Position numbers and translations under genes: made by a program
The notes under the pieces: generated by a model
Database searches by the model: none
The model's input: the letters and a program-made list of their open reading frames with translations, nothing else
What the model was told of the DNA's origin: nothing
Shown: positions 47,122-56,798 of the stretch, piece after piece
How positions within the stretch are numbered: the stretch's first letter is position 1
Layout: each line of letters begins with the position of its first letter
Source of the DNA: Myxococcales bacterium
GTDB lineage: Bacteria > Myxococcota_A > Polyangia > JAAYKL01
DNA: 57,052 nt
Direction of reading: 5' to 3'
Assembly (NCBI GenBank): GCA_012522445.1
Contig: JAAYKL010000044.1
Location: forward strand, 1-57,052

Positions 47122-48804
47122 ATGGACTGGAAAATCCTCATCGGCGTCATTCTGTTTTTGTTGACCTTTGCCATTTACCAGCAGTGCAGCAGCGACCGGG
47201 CCCCAGACTACGACAAGACGCTGGCCGCGGAGCGCGCCGCACGGCAAAACGAATACAACGAAACACAACGCGTCCAGGCGCAAGAGCAACGGGCCCAGAG
47301 CGAAGCCGCCGCGAGGCATGCGCGTGGAAAACAGCCGCCCGAGCAACTCATCACGCTGTCGACGCCCGAATTTTCGGCCCAGCTCACCACGTTGGGCGCC
47401 GCCCTAAAGAGCTACACCCTGCACACCGAGCAGTACCTGGAGCACCCGCGCAACTGGACCACGGGCACGCGCGACGAGGACGCCCCCCTCACCCCCATCA
47501 ACCTGGTCACCACCAATCCCAAGGAGCGCTTTTGGGCGGCCTATCCGCTGCGCTTCGAGGTCTACGAGGGGCTGGATGGCCTCTTGCTGGACGGCCAGTA
47601 CGAGGTGGTGAGCGCCACCCCCGAGCGCGCGGTGTTTCGCTATGCGCAACCCGGACAACCCGTGGTCATCACCCGCAAGTTCGAGATAGATGAAAAGACC
47701 CCGTACCAAATTTGGGTGACCACGCGCATTCACAACACCAGCGCCCAGCGGATCAGCTTTCGCCCCGGCATGGTGCAGGCGGGCTACCAACACGACTCCG
47801 AACAAAAAGGTGGCTTTCTCTCACGGGAACCCAACCTGATGAAGAGCATCTGCCACGCGTCGGGCGAGATGTTTCAAGAGCCCCACAAGGAGATGAAGGC
47901 GCCCTTCAGCGGCACCGACGTGCGTTTTGCCGGCGTCTCCACCAACTACTTTTTGTCCGTCATGATCCCCGGCGACGACTACCCGACCACCTGCCTGGCC
48001 AAGGCCGATGTCAGCGGCATCGTGCGCACAGACCTGCAGTGGGGCGAGATGAAGCTCGATCCGGGCCAGAGCGTTACCCTGCGCGTGCAGAGCTTCATGG
48101 GTCCCAAGCAACACCAGCGCCTGCAGGCCATGGGACACCACCTGCAAGACTCCGTGGATTACGGCTTCTTCGCCCCCATTAGCCGCATATTGCTGTGGCT
48201 CATGTTCATCTTCCAGGGCTGGGTGGTGAACTGGGGCCTGGCCATCGTGCTGCTCACCGTGACCGTGAAGGTGTTGCTCATCCCCCTCACCCACAAGAGC
48301 TTTGCCTCGGCCGCCGCCATGCGGGCGCTGAAGCCCGAGATGGATCGCATCAACGAAAAATACAAGGACAGCCCAGAGGAAAAGCAGCGGGCCATTTTGG
48401 AGATGTACAAACAGCGCAAGGTCAACCCCTTTGGCGGATGCCTGCCCATGCTGTTGCAGATGCCCATTTGGTTTGCGTTGTTCCGCACGCTGCGGGCGAG
48501 CCCCGAATTGTACCGCGCGCCCTTCTTCGGCTGGATCACCGACCTGTCGAGCCCCGACCCGTACTACATCACGCCCGTCGTCATGGGGGCGCTCATGTTT
48601 TTGCAACAGCGCATGATGCCCGTCACCCAAGACAACGCCCAGGCGAAGATGATGCTCTACATGATGCCCATTATGTTCACGGGCATGATGCTCTTTTTGC
48701 CGTCGGGCTTGACGTTGTATATTCTCGTGAACACGGTGTTGTCGATTTTGCACCAACTGGTGCTGCACCGCTCGCAAGAAAACGCCGCGTCCAAACGCGC
48801 ATGA
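47122..48804 (+). CDS. yidC: Membrane protein insertase YidC
   Basis: A 560-residue inner-membrane insertase, five transmembrane type. ATG 47122 gives MDWKILIGVILFLLTFAIYQQ (first helix); GGAAGGAA lies about 12 bases upstream. Large periplasmic beta-super-sandwich (about 75-355), then the insertase core about 365-545: WGLAIVLLTVTVKVLLIPLTHKSFASAAAMRALKPEMDRINEKYKDS with the membrane arginine region, GGCLPMLLQMPIWFALFRTL, and the final helices with MPIMFTGMMLFLPSGLTLYILVNTVLSILHQ. Length is typical of Gram-negative YidC. An extra Gln/Glu/Arg coiled stretch follows helix one. Confidence 0.96.
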   Translation: MDWKILIGVILFLLTFAIYQQCSSDRAPDYDKTLAAERAARQNEYNETQRVQAQEQRAQSEAAARHARGKQPPEQLITLSTPEFSAQLTTLGAALKSYTLHTEQYLEHPRNWTTGTRDEDAPLTPINLVTTNPKERFWAAYPLRFEVYEGLDGLLLDGQYEVVSATPERAVFRYAQPGQPVVITRKFEIDEKTPYQIWVTTRIHNTSAQRISFRPGMVQAGYQHDSEQKGGFLSREPNLMKSICHASGEMFQEPHKEMKAPFSGTDVRFAGVSTNYFLSVMIPGDDYPTTCLAKADVSGIVRTDLQWGEMKLDPGQSVTLRVQSFMGPKQHQRLQAMGHHLQDSVDYGFFAPISRILLWLMFIFQGWVVNWGLAIVLLTVTVKVLLIPLTHKSFASAAAMRALKPEMDRINEKYKDSPEEKQRAILEMYKQRKVNPFGGCLPMLLQMPIWFALFRTLRASPELYRAPFFGWITDLSSPDPYYITPVVMGALMFLQQRMMPVTQDNAQAKMMLYMMPIMFTGMMLFLPSGLTLYILVNTVLSILHQLVLHRSQENAASKRA

Positions 48805-48863
48805 CCACGACCTTTCGCCGTGGCAACCCACTGGCGAAAGCTTTTTGATTGCTTGGAGGAACC

Positions 48864-49334
48864 TTGTCGCACACAAAAGAAACCGACATCTGGCTAGAAG
48901 ATTTTCTCACCGACTTGCTCGGCCTCATGAACCTCGACGTGTGGGTGGCCCAACTCGACATCAACGAAACCGATCGCATTTATACCGCCATCCTCGATGG
49001 CAGCGATAAGGCGCGCATCATCGGTCGCGACGGGCAGGTGCTGGACGCCATTCAACACCTGGCCATCGCCTCGGCCGCCAACGAGGGCATCGTCGATGAC
49101 CGCATCGTCGTAGATGCCGGCGACTACCGGGAGCGCCGCGATGCCCGCATTTTGGAGGACGCCCAGGCCGCCATCTCCAAAGTGTTGAAGAAGCAACAAA
49201 CGGTAAACCTGCCGCCCATGCCATCGCGGGAACGGCGCATGGTGCACATGGCCGCTGCCGCTGTGGACGGGGTCACCACCGAAAGCCTGGGCGAGGGCGA
49301 CGATCGCTACGTCCGGCTCTTCCCCGCGGTCTAG
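48864..49334 (+). CDS. jag: KH-R3H RNA-binding protein Jag/KhpB, lacking the Jag_N domain
   Basis: A 156-residue RNA-binding protein. TTG start at 48864 with GGAGG four bases away; an in-frame start at 48849 precedes the site. KH domain about 50-105 with the loop IIGRDGQVLDAIQHL, and R3H domain about 115-155 with RERRMVHMAAAAVDGVTTESLGEGDDRYVRLFP. The N-terminal Jag_N beta domain of Firmicute Jag/KhpB is absent; a short helix (TDIWLEDFLTDLLGLMNLDV) replaces it, as in many proteobacterial versions. Placed directly after yidC, as in most bacteria. Probable RNA chaperone. Confidence 0.92.
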   Translation: MSHTKETDIWLEDFLTDLLGLMNLDVWVAQLDINETDRIYTAILDGSDKARIIGRDGQVLDAIQHLAIASAANEGIVDDRIVVDAGDYRERRDARILEDAQAAISKVLKKQQTVNLPPMPSRERRMVHMAAAAVDGVTTESLGEGDDRYVRLFPAV

Positions 49335-49337
49335 GAC

Positions 49338-49565
49338 ATGGCCAAAACCCGCGAGCAGGCCCTGTTTGGCGCGGCGGTGCTCAAGCTGACATTTGCGATC
49401 AAAAAGATGCAGCACCTGCCGGGGTTTCGCGTGGTCTACATGGGCACCCTCAAAGAGTTTCAACTCACCGACGAAGAGGTGAACCAGTACATCCTGGCGC
49501 ACCGCGACGAGCTCGACGCCCACATCCGCGATCGAGACAAATCCCCTGAGGAGCCCACCCCGTGA
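49338..49565 (+). CDS. 75-residue hypothetical protein between jag and mnmE
   Basis: A small basic-then-acidic protein: MAKTREQALFGAAVLKLTFAIKK, then VYMGTLKEFQLTDEEVNQYILAHRDELDAHI, probably helical. It starts 4 bases after the jag stop and overlaps mnmE by four bases (ATGA-type), so it sits inside the operon and is likely translated. I recognise no family. Its position is between two genes otherwise adjacent in most genomes. Confidence 0.65.
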   Translation: MAKTREQALFGAAVLKLTFAIKKMQHLPGFRVVYMGTLKEFQLTDEEVNQYILAHRDELDAHIRDRDKSPEEPTP

Positions 49566-50917
49566 CCGATACCATCGCCGCGCTGGCCACCCGCAGCGGT
49601 GCCGCCGCCATCGGCATCGTGCGCATTAGCGGTCCGCGCGCCGCCGACGTGCTGCGCCGCGTGGTGCCCAAGACCCGCGCCGTGTCCCGACCGCGCCGCA
49701 TCTCCTTTGGCCGCGCCCATCACCCCGAGAGCGGCACCCTCATCGACGAGGTGGTGTGCGTCTACGCCCCGGCGCCCCACACCGCCACCGGCGAGGATGT
49801 GGCCGAGATACACGGTCACGGCGGCACCCTCGTCATGCGTGCCCTGCTCGACGCCACACTGCTGGCCGGCGCCCGCCTCGCCCACCCCGGAGAGTTCTCG
49901 TCGCGCGCCTTCGCCCATGGCCGCATGGACCTGACCCAGGCCGAAGCCCTGATGGCCCTCATCGGTGCGCGCTCTGACAAGGCGGCGCGTCTGGCGGCCC
50001 GTCATCTGAGCGGCGCCGTGGGCCAGGGGCTCGCCGACGAGTACGACGCCCTGACGGACATCGCGGCCGCGCTCGAAGCCTCGCTGGACTTCCCCGACGA
50101 GGACTTGCCCGCACCCCAGGCAGCGCAACTGCGCCAGCGGCTCACCGACACCCTGGGGCGCCTCAGCACCGTGCGCGACAGCTATCAACTGGGCGATCGC
50201 CTGATGCGCGGTGCGGCCATCGTCATTTGCGGCAAAACCAATGCCGGCAAGTCGAGCCTCCTCAACCGCTTGGCCCGCGAGGATCGCGCCCTGGTGGACG
50301 AAACCCCCGGCACCACCCGGGACATCGTTACGGCCTCGGGCGAGATCGACGGCATCCCGGTCACCTACCTGGACACCGCCGGGTTTCGCGCGTCGCCCGA
50401 GCGCATCGAACAGCGCGGCATCGAAAAATCGCAGCAAGCCCTGCAGCGCGCCGACGTGGCCCTGCTGGTCATCGACGGTGTGGACAACGCCGCGACAAAC
50501 TGGCAATCCTACCTGCCGCCCCTGTCCTGTCCGGTCATCGCCGTGCACAACAAATGCGACCAACCGGGCTTTGCGGTGCGCCCCATCTCCCTGCCGGACG
50601 GCCCCTCGCTGTCGCTCTCCATCAGCGCCCTGGAGGGCACGGGCATCGACGCATTGGAGGCCGCCCTGTCGCGCATGTTGCAGGGCGAGACCGACGCGTC
50701 CTCCGTGATTTTGACCACGGCGCGCCAGCACCAACTGGTGAAGGAGGCCACAGTGGCGCTCGAGCGGGGATTGGCCGCGCTGCGATCCGACATGCCCGCC
50801 GAGCTGGTGGCCGCCGATGTGCGCGAAGCGCGCGAAGCCCTGGCCGAGCTGTGGGGGCGCCACGCCGAGGGCGACGTGATCGATCGCATCTTCTCCACCT
50901 TCTGCCTGGGCAAGTAA
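49562..50917 (+). CDS. mnmE: tRNA uridine-5-carboxymethylaminomethyl(34) synthesis GTPase MnmE
   Basis: A 451-residue GTPase that with MnmG makes cmnm5U34 in several tRNAs. GTG start overlapping the preceding small ORF. N-terminal folate-binding domain (about 1-120, DTIAALATRSGAAAIGIVRISGP), helical domain, and G domain with G1 GKTNAGKS (224-231), G3 DTAGFR, and a C-terminal FCLGK ending with the essential Cys, whose conservation shows the protein is complete. Partner MnmG is not in this window. Confidence 0.96.
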   Translation: MTDTIAALATRSGAAAIGIVRISGPRAADVLRRVVPKTRAVSRPRRISFGRAHHPESGTLIDEVVCVYAPAPHTATGEDVAEIHGHGGTLVMRALLDATLLAGARLAHPGEFSSRAFAHGRMDLTQAEALMALIGARSDKAARLAARHLSGAVGQGLADEYDALTDIAAALEASLDFPDEDLPAPQAAQLRQRLTDTLGRLSTVRDSYQLGDRLMRGAAIVICGKTNAGKSSLLNRLAREDRALVDETPGTTRDIVTASGEIDGIPVTYLDTAGFRASPERIEQRGIEKSQQALQRADVALLVIDGVDNAATNWQSYLPPLSCPVIAVHNKCDQPGFAVRPISLPDGPSLSLSISALEGTGIDALEAALSRMLQGETDASSVILTTARQHQLVKEATVALERGLAALRSDMPAELVAADVREAREALAELWGRHAEGDVIDRIFSTFCLGK

Positions 50918-50973
50918 TTCCCGTTACGACATCGCTTTGTCGCAGAGGGGACCCGCCCCGTAGCGCGTTTTGT

Positions 50974-51642
50974 CTATTTGATGATGCGGAGGTTGGGGAG
51001 GGCCTTTTTGAGGCGCGTCAGTTGGTTTTGGGGCACCTTGGCCTCCATGACGACCAACTCTTCGAGGTGTTTGAGACCGAGGAGCGCGGTGATTTTTTTG
51101 ACCGATGCGCCGATGGAGAGCACCCGCAATTCGGCGAGCGCGGCCAAGGGCGACAGGTCGGCGGCCGGGGTGTTGTGCAGCAGCAGCTCTTCCAGTTGGG
51201 TGAGGGATGCGACGAAGGAGAGGTCGCTGATCTCGGTGTGTACCAGGCTTAGGGAGCGCAGGTCGGTGAGGGTCTCGAGGCCGTCCACCGCGCGGATGTC
51301 GCAGCCGGTGATGACCAAGTCGCGCAGGGTGTTGCGGGCGGCCAGGGGCGAGACGTCGGTGACCCGGGTGTGGTTGAGCACCAGGCGCGTCAGCGAGGGC
51401 AGCTCGGCCAGGGGCGCAATGTCGGAGACGTCTTCGCGGTTGCACACCACGGTGTCGGTGTGGAGCGGCAACGACTGGCCGCAGAACGACACGGTGGGTT
51501 CGGGGGGCGGCAACGGAGCGCTTTGGGGCGTCGCGTCGGCGTCGGCAGCGGAGCGCGGCGTCGCGGTGGGCGTACCGCCGCAGGCCCATAGCCAGAACAT
51601 CGCGGAGAACATGAGAAGGGTGGGTGCCGAGTTTGGTTTCAA
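50974..51642 (-). CDS. Leucine-rich-repeat lipoprotein
   Basis: A 222-residue predicted lipoprotein. TTG start at 51642 with AAGGAG six bases before it; ATG 51612 is an alternative without a site. Signal FSAMFWLWACGG (lipobox Cys near residue 19). A Pro/Ala linker precedes short leucine-rich repeats of the internalin-like 22-residue spacing: LAELPSLTRLVLNHTRVTDVSPLAAR, LETLTDLRSLSLVHTEISDLSFVAS, LTQLEELLLHNTPAADLSPLAAL and LAELRVLSIGA. Such repeats bind protein partners. It is convergent with mnmE and just downstream of the large regulator gene on the same strand. Confidence 0.85.
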   Translation of the reverse strand: MKPNSAPTLLMFSAMFWLWACGGTPTATPRSAADADATPQSAPLPPPEPTVSFCGQSLPLHTDTVVCNREDVSDIAPLAELPSLTRLVLNHTRVTDVSPLAARNTLRDLVITGCDIRAVDGLETLTDLRSLSLVHTEISDLSFVASLTQLEELLLHNTPAADLSPLAALAELRVLSIGASVKKITALLGLKHLEELVVMEAKVPQNQLTRLKKALPNLRIIK

Positions 51643-51680
51643 GAGAAGCTCCTTAGGGGGAAAATAGGTCTGACGCCGTT

Positions 51681-54600
51681 TCAAATCAAGTCCAGGCGTT
51701 TGAGGCGCCGATAAAAAGTGCGCCGGGGGATGCCGAGCATTTTGGCGGCCTGGGTGCGGTTCCATTGGCATTTCTCGAGGGCGGCGCGAATTTGCATGGC
51801 TTCGGCGTCGCTGCCGGGTGCCGGTGTCGTTGCCGGTGCTGATGCCGGTGCCGGTGTGGATGCCGGTGTGGACGCCGGTGCGATGTGCAGGTGTTTGGCG
51901 TCGATGATGGCGGCGTCTTGTGGTGCGATGATGAGCGCCCGCTGGATGCACTGGGCCAGCTCCCGCACATTGCCGGGCCAGGCGTAGGCCAACATGGCTT
52001 GCTGGGCACTCTGGGACAGCGTTTTTGGCATCGCTTGGGTGCGCTGCGCCTCGCGTTTGAGGAAGTGCCGGGCCAGGGCGGGGATGTCCTCTATGCGCTG
52101 GCGCAAGGGCGGCAGTGTGAGGGCGATCACCTGCAGGCGAAAGAGGAGGTCTTCGCGGAGGATGCCGCGGTCCACCAGGGTCTCGAGCGGGGTGTGCGAT
52201 GCGCAGAGCAGTCGAAAGTCGGCCTGGACGGGCGCCGTGGCACCCAGCGGCGTGAAGACGCCCTCTTGCAAGACGCGCAGCAGCGCCACCTGGAGGCGCA
52301 ACGACATGCCGGCGACATCGTCGATGTACAGCGTGCCTTGGGCCGCCGCGGCGAAGAGCCCCGGGGTATCCGCCACCGCACCGGAGAAGGCCCCGCGCCG
52401 ATGCCCGAAGAGCGTTGATTCGATGAGGGGCTCCGGCAGGGTCGACGGACTGAGCACGACAAAGGCGCCGCGCGACCGGGTGCCGCTGTCGTGGATGGCC
52501 CGGGCCAGCACGTCTTTGCCGGTGCCGCTCTCGCCGATGAGCACCGCGGGGACGTCGTTGTGGCGGATGCGCTGCGCCAAAGCGAACACGCGCTGCATCA
52601 CTGCGCCCGCGCCGATGAGGCCAAAGAAGTCGCCCTCGTGCTCGGCGTGCACCCGCAAGCGCGCCACCTGTTCGCTCAAGCCCTGGTTGTGGTGCTGGGC
52701 CACGGCCAGATCTGCCTCTTGTCGACGCAGCATCTCTTCGAGCTCGCGCCGGGCGCCTTCGAGCTCTTGGCGTCGCTGTTCGGCTTCGGAGCGATAGCGC
52801 GCCTGGATGAGCGAGAGGGCCACCAGATCGGCAAAGGCGCGCAGCACTCGCAGATCGCGCGGGCCGAACAGTTGGCGGTGGGCCGCGTTCTCTAAGTAGA
52901 GTACGCCCAGCACATCGCCGTCCTGTCCGATGGGCACGCAGGCCACCGAGCAGATTTGCATTTCGTGCACCGAGAGGAACTCGGAGAAGCGCTGGTCGTC
53001 CATGGCGTTGACGCTCACCAGGGGTTCGCCGTCGAGGAACACCGACTCGGCGATGGAGCGGCTGAAGCGCGCGTGGGGCGTCTGGGTGTCGCTGTCGGGC
53101 ATTTGGCGGGCCGCTCGCACCGCGAGGGTTTGGCTGCCGGGGGCGTCGCTCTGGGGCGTTAAGATGAGGCCGCGCGCCGCGCCGACAATTTCGATGGCCG
53201 CATCGAGCATGGCTTCGAGCATGGCTTCGATATGGGACATGCGGCTTAGGCGCCGGTTGAACGCCAGCACGCGGTACAGGGCGCGGATCTCGGGGGCGGC
53301 GTCGGAGCTGGTGTCGGAGAACGCTTGCAGTGAGGAGGTGGACGAGGCCGGGGTTTGGGCCAACAACTGGCCGATCTCGGCGCGCCGAATGTCTTGAAAG
53401 AAGGCCGTGCGGTGGGCCTCGGGGATGCGGGAGGCGAGCAGGTTGAGCACCTCTTGGGCTTTTCGGAGCCGCACCCGTGCCAGGTGCACCGCGCCGCTGC
53501 GCAACAGCGCGATGCCCGCCAGACGCTCGGCTTGCCACTGCAGTTCAATGTGTTCGCTGGCCCCGGTTTGCTCGGCGAGAGCGTCGAGCCGGACCAGGGC
53601 GTCATCGGCGTTGTCCGCGGCCAGCAACAGCGCTGCCTCGGCCATTTGCAGGCGGTGCGTGAAGTCGCGCCCCACGTCGTCGCGTTGCCGCGCCGCAGCT
53701 TGTGCTACGAGTTGCGCGGCTTGTTCCCGGTGTTCCTTGGGGTTCGACGAGAGCAGCGCGCAGGCCATCTCCAGCTCCAGCTCGGCCACCAGGCTGTGGC
53801 GCCCCCGGGACAAGAACCCCGCGTGGGCTTTGCGCCATAGGTCCACGGCGTTTTCGTAGCGCCCCTGGCGCAGGGCCAGGTCGCCCAGGTAGGTGAGGGC
53901 GGTCATCTGGGTTTCAACCGCTTGCAGGCGCTCGGCTTCGCGCAGCGCGTTTTCGAGCACCAGCGCCCCCCGCTGAAAGCGCCCTACCTGGACCAGGGAA
54001 AACCCCAACACATTGTTCATTTGGACGCGCCGCAAAGGGCTGGACACCGACGCCGCACAGCGCACCGCCTCTTCGTGCAGCGCGATCATGGCGCCGTATT
54101 GTCCGCGCCAGTACTGGTGGTTGCCCATCACCTCCAGGCACCGGGAGAGGCGCGCCAGGTTGCCGGTTTTTTGGTATAGGACGCGGGCGGTTTCGAGCTC
54201 GGTCATCGCCTCGCTGAGCCGGCCGGCGCGTTCGAGAATCCAAGCGCGGATGTCGCGCGCCAGGGCCTCGGCCTCCATGGAATGCGCCGCCACACCCACG
54301 CGCACCGCATCTTCGCTCAAGGCCAGGGCCACCGCCGTGCGCCCGCACAGGGCCAACACTTTGGCCTTGGTGCCGAGCAGGGACGCCGCGAGAACGCTGT
54401 GGGATGGGGCCAGCTCCAAGCCGCGCTCTGTCGAAGCCAGGGCGTCTTCGTATTGTGCGGTTGCGGTCAGCGCCTCGGCCAACTCGTGTTGCAGTGCCGC
54501 CCGAGAGATGTCGCTGTGCGCTGTGGGCATCGCCTGGTGCAAGCGCGCGATGGCCTCCTCGTTGTGTCCGGCGGTGCGCAGGAGACGCGCCATGAGCAGG

Positions 54601-56798
54601 TCGGCGTCCGAGACAGTGGCGGCATCGCCTTGGGTGCGCATGTCGTCGATGAGGGGACGCGCCGCATCGAGATCGCCTTGGTGAATCAGCACCTCGACCA
54701 GCAGTCGCCTCGCGCTGTGGGGCACCTCGTCGGCCTTCCGGCAGTCGAGGGCGCGCGACAGGATCTCTCGGGCCAGGCCCATGCGTCCGGTGCTGACCAA
54801 CTGTTGGATGCGCGGCAAGCAGGTGGCGGCAAACGCGCGGGCATCGCTGCTCACCGCCATGTGCATCAGGGCGCGATCGCTGTTGGCCGGTACGCGCTGC
54901 AGGGCAAAGGCGTGGAGGCGTTGGTGGCAGGCCACCTCGGGGCGCTGGCGCATCAGGCGGTGCAGCAGGTAGTGCCCCAAGCGAATCCGATCGTCTGCGA
55001 AGACCAGCCAGCCGTCGCGGCGCAACGCGTCGAGTTGCGGTTGCAAGGCCGACGGAGACCTCGCGAAGTACGCCGACAGCGCGTGGACATCCGCTGCGTC
55101 ATCGAGCACGGCCACAGCCGCCAGCAAGTGCTGCGCATGTTCTTCGAGGGCCTGGAGGCGCGCATGCCAGTATTGCTCCAGGTGCGCCGGCGGTCCCAGG
55201 CGCGTCAACGCCTCGAGCCCCTGACCGCTCAAGGCCAAGTCTTCGAGGAGGCTGCGGGCAAAGGACGGGTTGCCCATCGTGTGCTCCCACAGGCGCTGGG
55301 CGCTCTGGGGCGTGGCGTTGCCCAGGTAGGCGTCGATGAGCCCGTGCACTTGCGCTGGCGACAGGGGCGCCATGTCGAAGGTTTGCGCTTCGCCAAACAG
55401 GCCGCGCCAATGCCCCGGTTCGTTTTCGCTGAACAGGCAGGCGATGGACAATGTGGGATCGATGCCCGAAAACACCGTGCGCAGGACGGTGGACATCTCT
55501 TCGTTGGCGGCGTCGATGTGCTGGCAAATGAGGAGCAGCGATTGGGTTTGCGCCAGCTCGTTGAGCGGCTCGGTGAGGGACATGGCCGCCGCGTGGGTGG
55601 CGGACGCATCGCGCGTGGTCGCGGCGGGATGAGGGCGGTGGGCGTCGCCGATGTAGGCCAATTGGCGTTGCCAGTCCTGCAGCAGGGTGCGGGCGTCTTG
55701 CCGCGCGCAGTCGCCGAAGAGCACGTGCACGCCCCGCAGTTGTAGGTGCCACTTCAGCGCTTGCAGCAGGGCGCTCTTGTCGGTGCCCACCTGTCCCGAG
55801 ACGACGTGCAACAGGGATGCCGTGGCGTCGCGCTGCAGTTTGGCGTCGATGGCGGCCACCACCTGGGCCACGAGGTCGGTGCGTTGAAAGAGCACGCCGC
55901 AAGCCGGCAGTCGCTCGCCGGGATCTGGGGGAATGGGCGCGGGCAACAGGGCGCTCAAGGCGGCTTCCAGTTCGTCGAGGTCGGGGAAGCGCGCCGCGGG
56001 ATCGCGTGACAGCAGGCGCTGGATGATGTCGTGCAGGGCGATGTGTTGCGGCGTGTCGGTGTCGGCGTCGGCGTCGTTCGGGACGCTGAAGCGGTGGGCA
56101 GGGGGGATGGCGGGGCGCTCAGCGTGCAGGTGGGCGGCGATGATTTGCTCGGTGGTGCCGGAAAAAGGGCGCTGCTGAAAGCGCATCTCGTAGGCAATGA
56201 CGCCCAGGGCGTAGAGGTCGGCGCGCAGGTCCACGGGTTCACCGGCGAAGAACTCCGGGGCCATGTAGGGCACCGTGCCGCGCGGGGGCGATTTCTCGAT
56301 GGCGCTGTGGGAGAACGAGTAATCGATGGCCCGCACGGAGAAGCGCGTCGTGCCGTTTTCGCGGGTGACCTGGGTCATGAGGTTTTGCGGCTTGATGTCG
56401 CCGTGGCGCAACCCCAAGGCGTGCAGGGGTTTGAGGGCGCGGCACACTTCGATGAGCAGCGCGATTTGTTGGGCGGTGTCGCAGTGGGCCGCAGCGGAGA
56501 GCAGGTCGTCGCCGGGGGCAAACTCGCGGGTGAAGTAGCGCGTTCCGTCCTGGGTGGTGCCGAAGTCGTACACCTGGGGCAGGCGCGGGTGGTCGCAGCC
56601 GGCGAGCATTTCGAACTCGTGGGCAAAGAGGGCGTGTCCCTGGGGCGAAAAGGGACCGGTGAGCACTTTGAGGGCCACGTCGCGGTGGTGCAGCTCGTCG
56701 CGCACGAGGAAAACCGCGCCCTGGCTGCCTTCGCCTAGGCTGCGGATGCGGGTGTAGCGCCGCAGGGCATCGGAGAAGAGTGACTCAATTGGTGCCAT
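51681..56798 (-). CDS. Ser/Thr kinase - ATPase - TPR - GAF - sigma-54 activator fusion
   Basis: A 1705-residue cytoplasmic one-protein signalling machine. ATG 56798 begins just before the kinase domain; the frame extends upstream through repeat DNA without support. Kinase about 12-290: Gly-rich loop GEGSQG, Lys44, catalytic Asp134 in HGDIKPQNL, Asp159 in IDYS (for DFG), PYMAPE. P-loop NTPase about 310-560 with GQVGTDKS (335-342). TPR-like helices about 600-1150. GAF about 1190-1330, coiled coil, then AAA+ sigma-54 domain about 1395-1630: Walker A GESGTGKD (1422-1429), loop GAFSGA (1469-1474) instead of GAFTGA, Walker B IDD with Asp1494 where Glu is usual, RxDLxxRL-like EDLLFRL. Fis-type HTH at the end (QAAKMLGIPRRTFYRRLK). 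Confidence 0.93.
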   Translation of the reverse strand: MAPIESLFSDALRRYTRIRSLGEGSQGAVFLVRDELHHRDVALKVLTGPFSPQGHALFAHEFEMLAGCDHPRLPQVYDFGTTQDGTRYFTREFAPGDDLLSAAAHCDTAQQIALLIEVCRALKPLHALGLRHGDIKPQNLMTQVTRENGTTRFSVRAIDYSFSHSAIEKSPPRGTVPYMAPEFFAGEPVDLRADLYALGVIAYEMRFQQRPFSGTTEQIIAAHLHAERPAIPPAHRFSVPNDADADTDTPQHIALHDIIQRLLSRDPAARFPDLDELEAALSALLPAPIPPDPGERLPACGVLFQRTDLVAQVVAAIDAKLQRDATASLLHVVSGQVGTDKSALLQALKWHLQLRGVHVLFGDCARQDARTLLQDWQRQLAYIGDAHRPHPAATTRDASATHAAAMSLTEPLNELAQTQSLLLICQHIDAANEEMSTVLRTVFSGIDPTLSIACLFSENEPGHWRGLFGEAQTFDMAPLSPAQVHGLIDAYLGNATPQSAQRLWEHTMGNPSFARSLLEDLALSGQGLEALTRLGPPAHLEQYWHARLQALEEHAQHLLAAVAVLDDAADVHALSAYFARSPSALQPQLDALRRDGWLVFADDRIRLGHYLLHRLMRQRPEVACHQRLHAFALQRVPANSDRALMHMAVSSDARAFAATCLPRIQQLVSTGRMGLAREILSRALDCRKADEVPHSARRLLVEVLIHQGDLDAARPLIDDMRTQGDAATVSDADLLMARLLRTAGHNEEAIARLHQAMPTAHSDISRAALQHELAEALTATAQYEDALASTERGLELAPSHSVLAASLLGTKAKVLALCGRTAVALALSEDAVRVGVAAHSMEAEALARDIRAWILERAGRLSEAMTELETARVLYQKTGNLARLSRCLEVMGNHQYWRGQYGAMIALHEEAVRCAASVSSPLRRVQMNNVLGFSLVQVGRFQRGALVLENALREAERLQAVETQMTALTYLGDLALRQGRYENAVDLWRKAHAGFLSRGRHSLVAELELEMACALLSSNPKEHREQAAQLVAQAAARQRDDVGRDFTHRLQMAEAALLLAADNADDALVRLDALAEQTGASEHIELQWQAERLAGIALLRSGAVHLARVRLRKAQEVLNLLASRIPEAHRTAFFQDIRRAEIGQLLAQTPASSTSSLQAFSDTSSDAAPEIRALYRVLAFNRRLSRMSHIEAMLEAMLDAAIEIVGAARGLILTPQSDAPGSQTLAVRAARQMPDSDTQTPHARFSRSIAESVFLDGEPLVSVNAMDDQRFSEFLSVHEMQICSVACVPIGQDGDVLGVLYLENAAHRQLFGPRDLRVLRAFADLVALSLIQARYRSEAEQRRQELEGARRELEEMLRRQEADLAVAQHHNQGLSEQVARLRVHAEHEGDFFGLIGAGAVMQRVFALAQRIRHNDVPAVLIGESGTGKDVLARAIHDSGTRSRGAFVVLSPSTLPEPLIESTLFGHRRGAFSGAVADTPGLFAAAAQGTLYIDDVAGMSLRLQVALLRVLQEGVFTPLGATAPVQADFRLLCASHTPLETLVDRGILREDLLFRLQVIALTLPPLRQRIEDIPALARHFLKREAQRTQAMPKTLSQSAQQAMLAYAWPGNVRELAQCIQRALIIAPQDAAIIDAKHLHIAPASTPASTPAPASAPATTPAPGSDAEAMQIRAALEKCQWNRTQAAKMLGIPRRTFYRRLKRLDLI

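Noticed and set aside
54282..55745. 487-codon plus-strand frame within the large regulator
   Set aside because: Anti-sense to the TPR/NTPase region, composition of a shadow frame, no motif.
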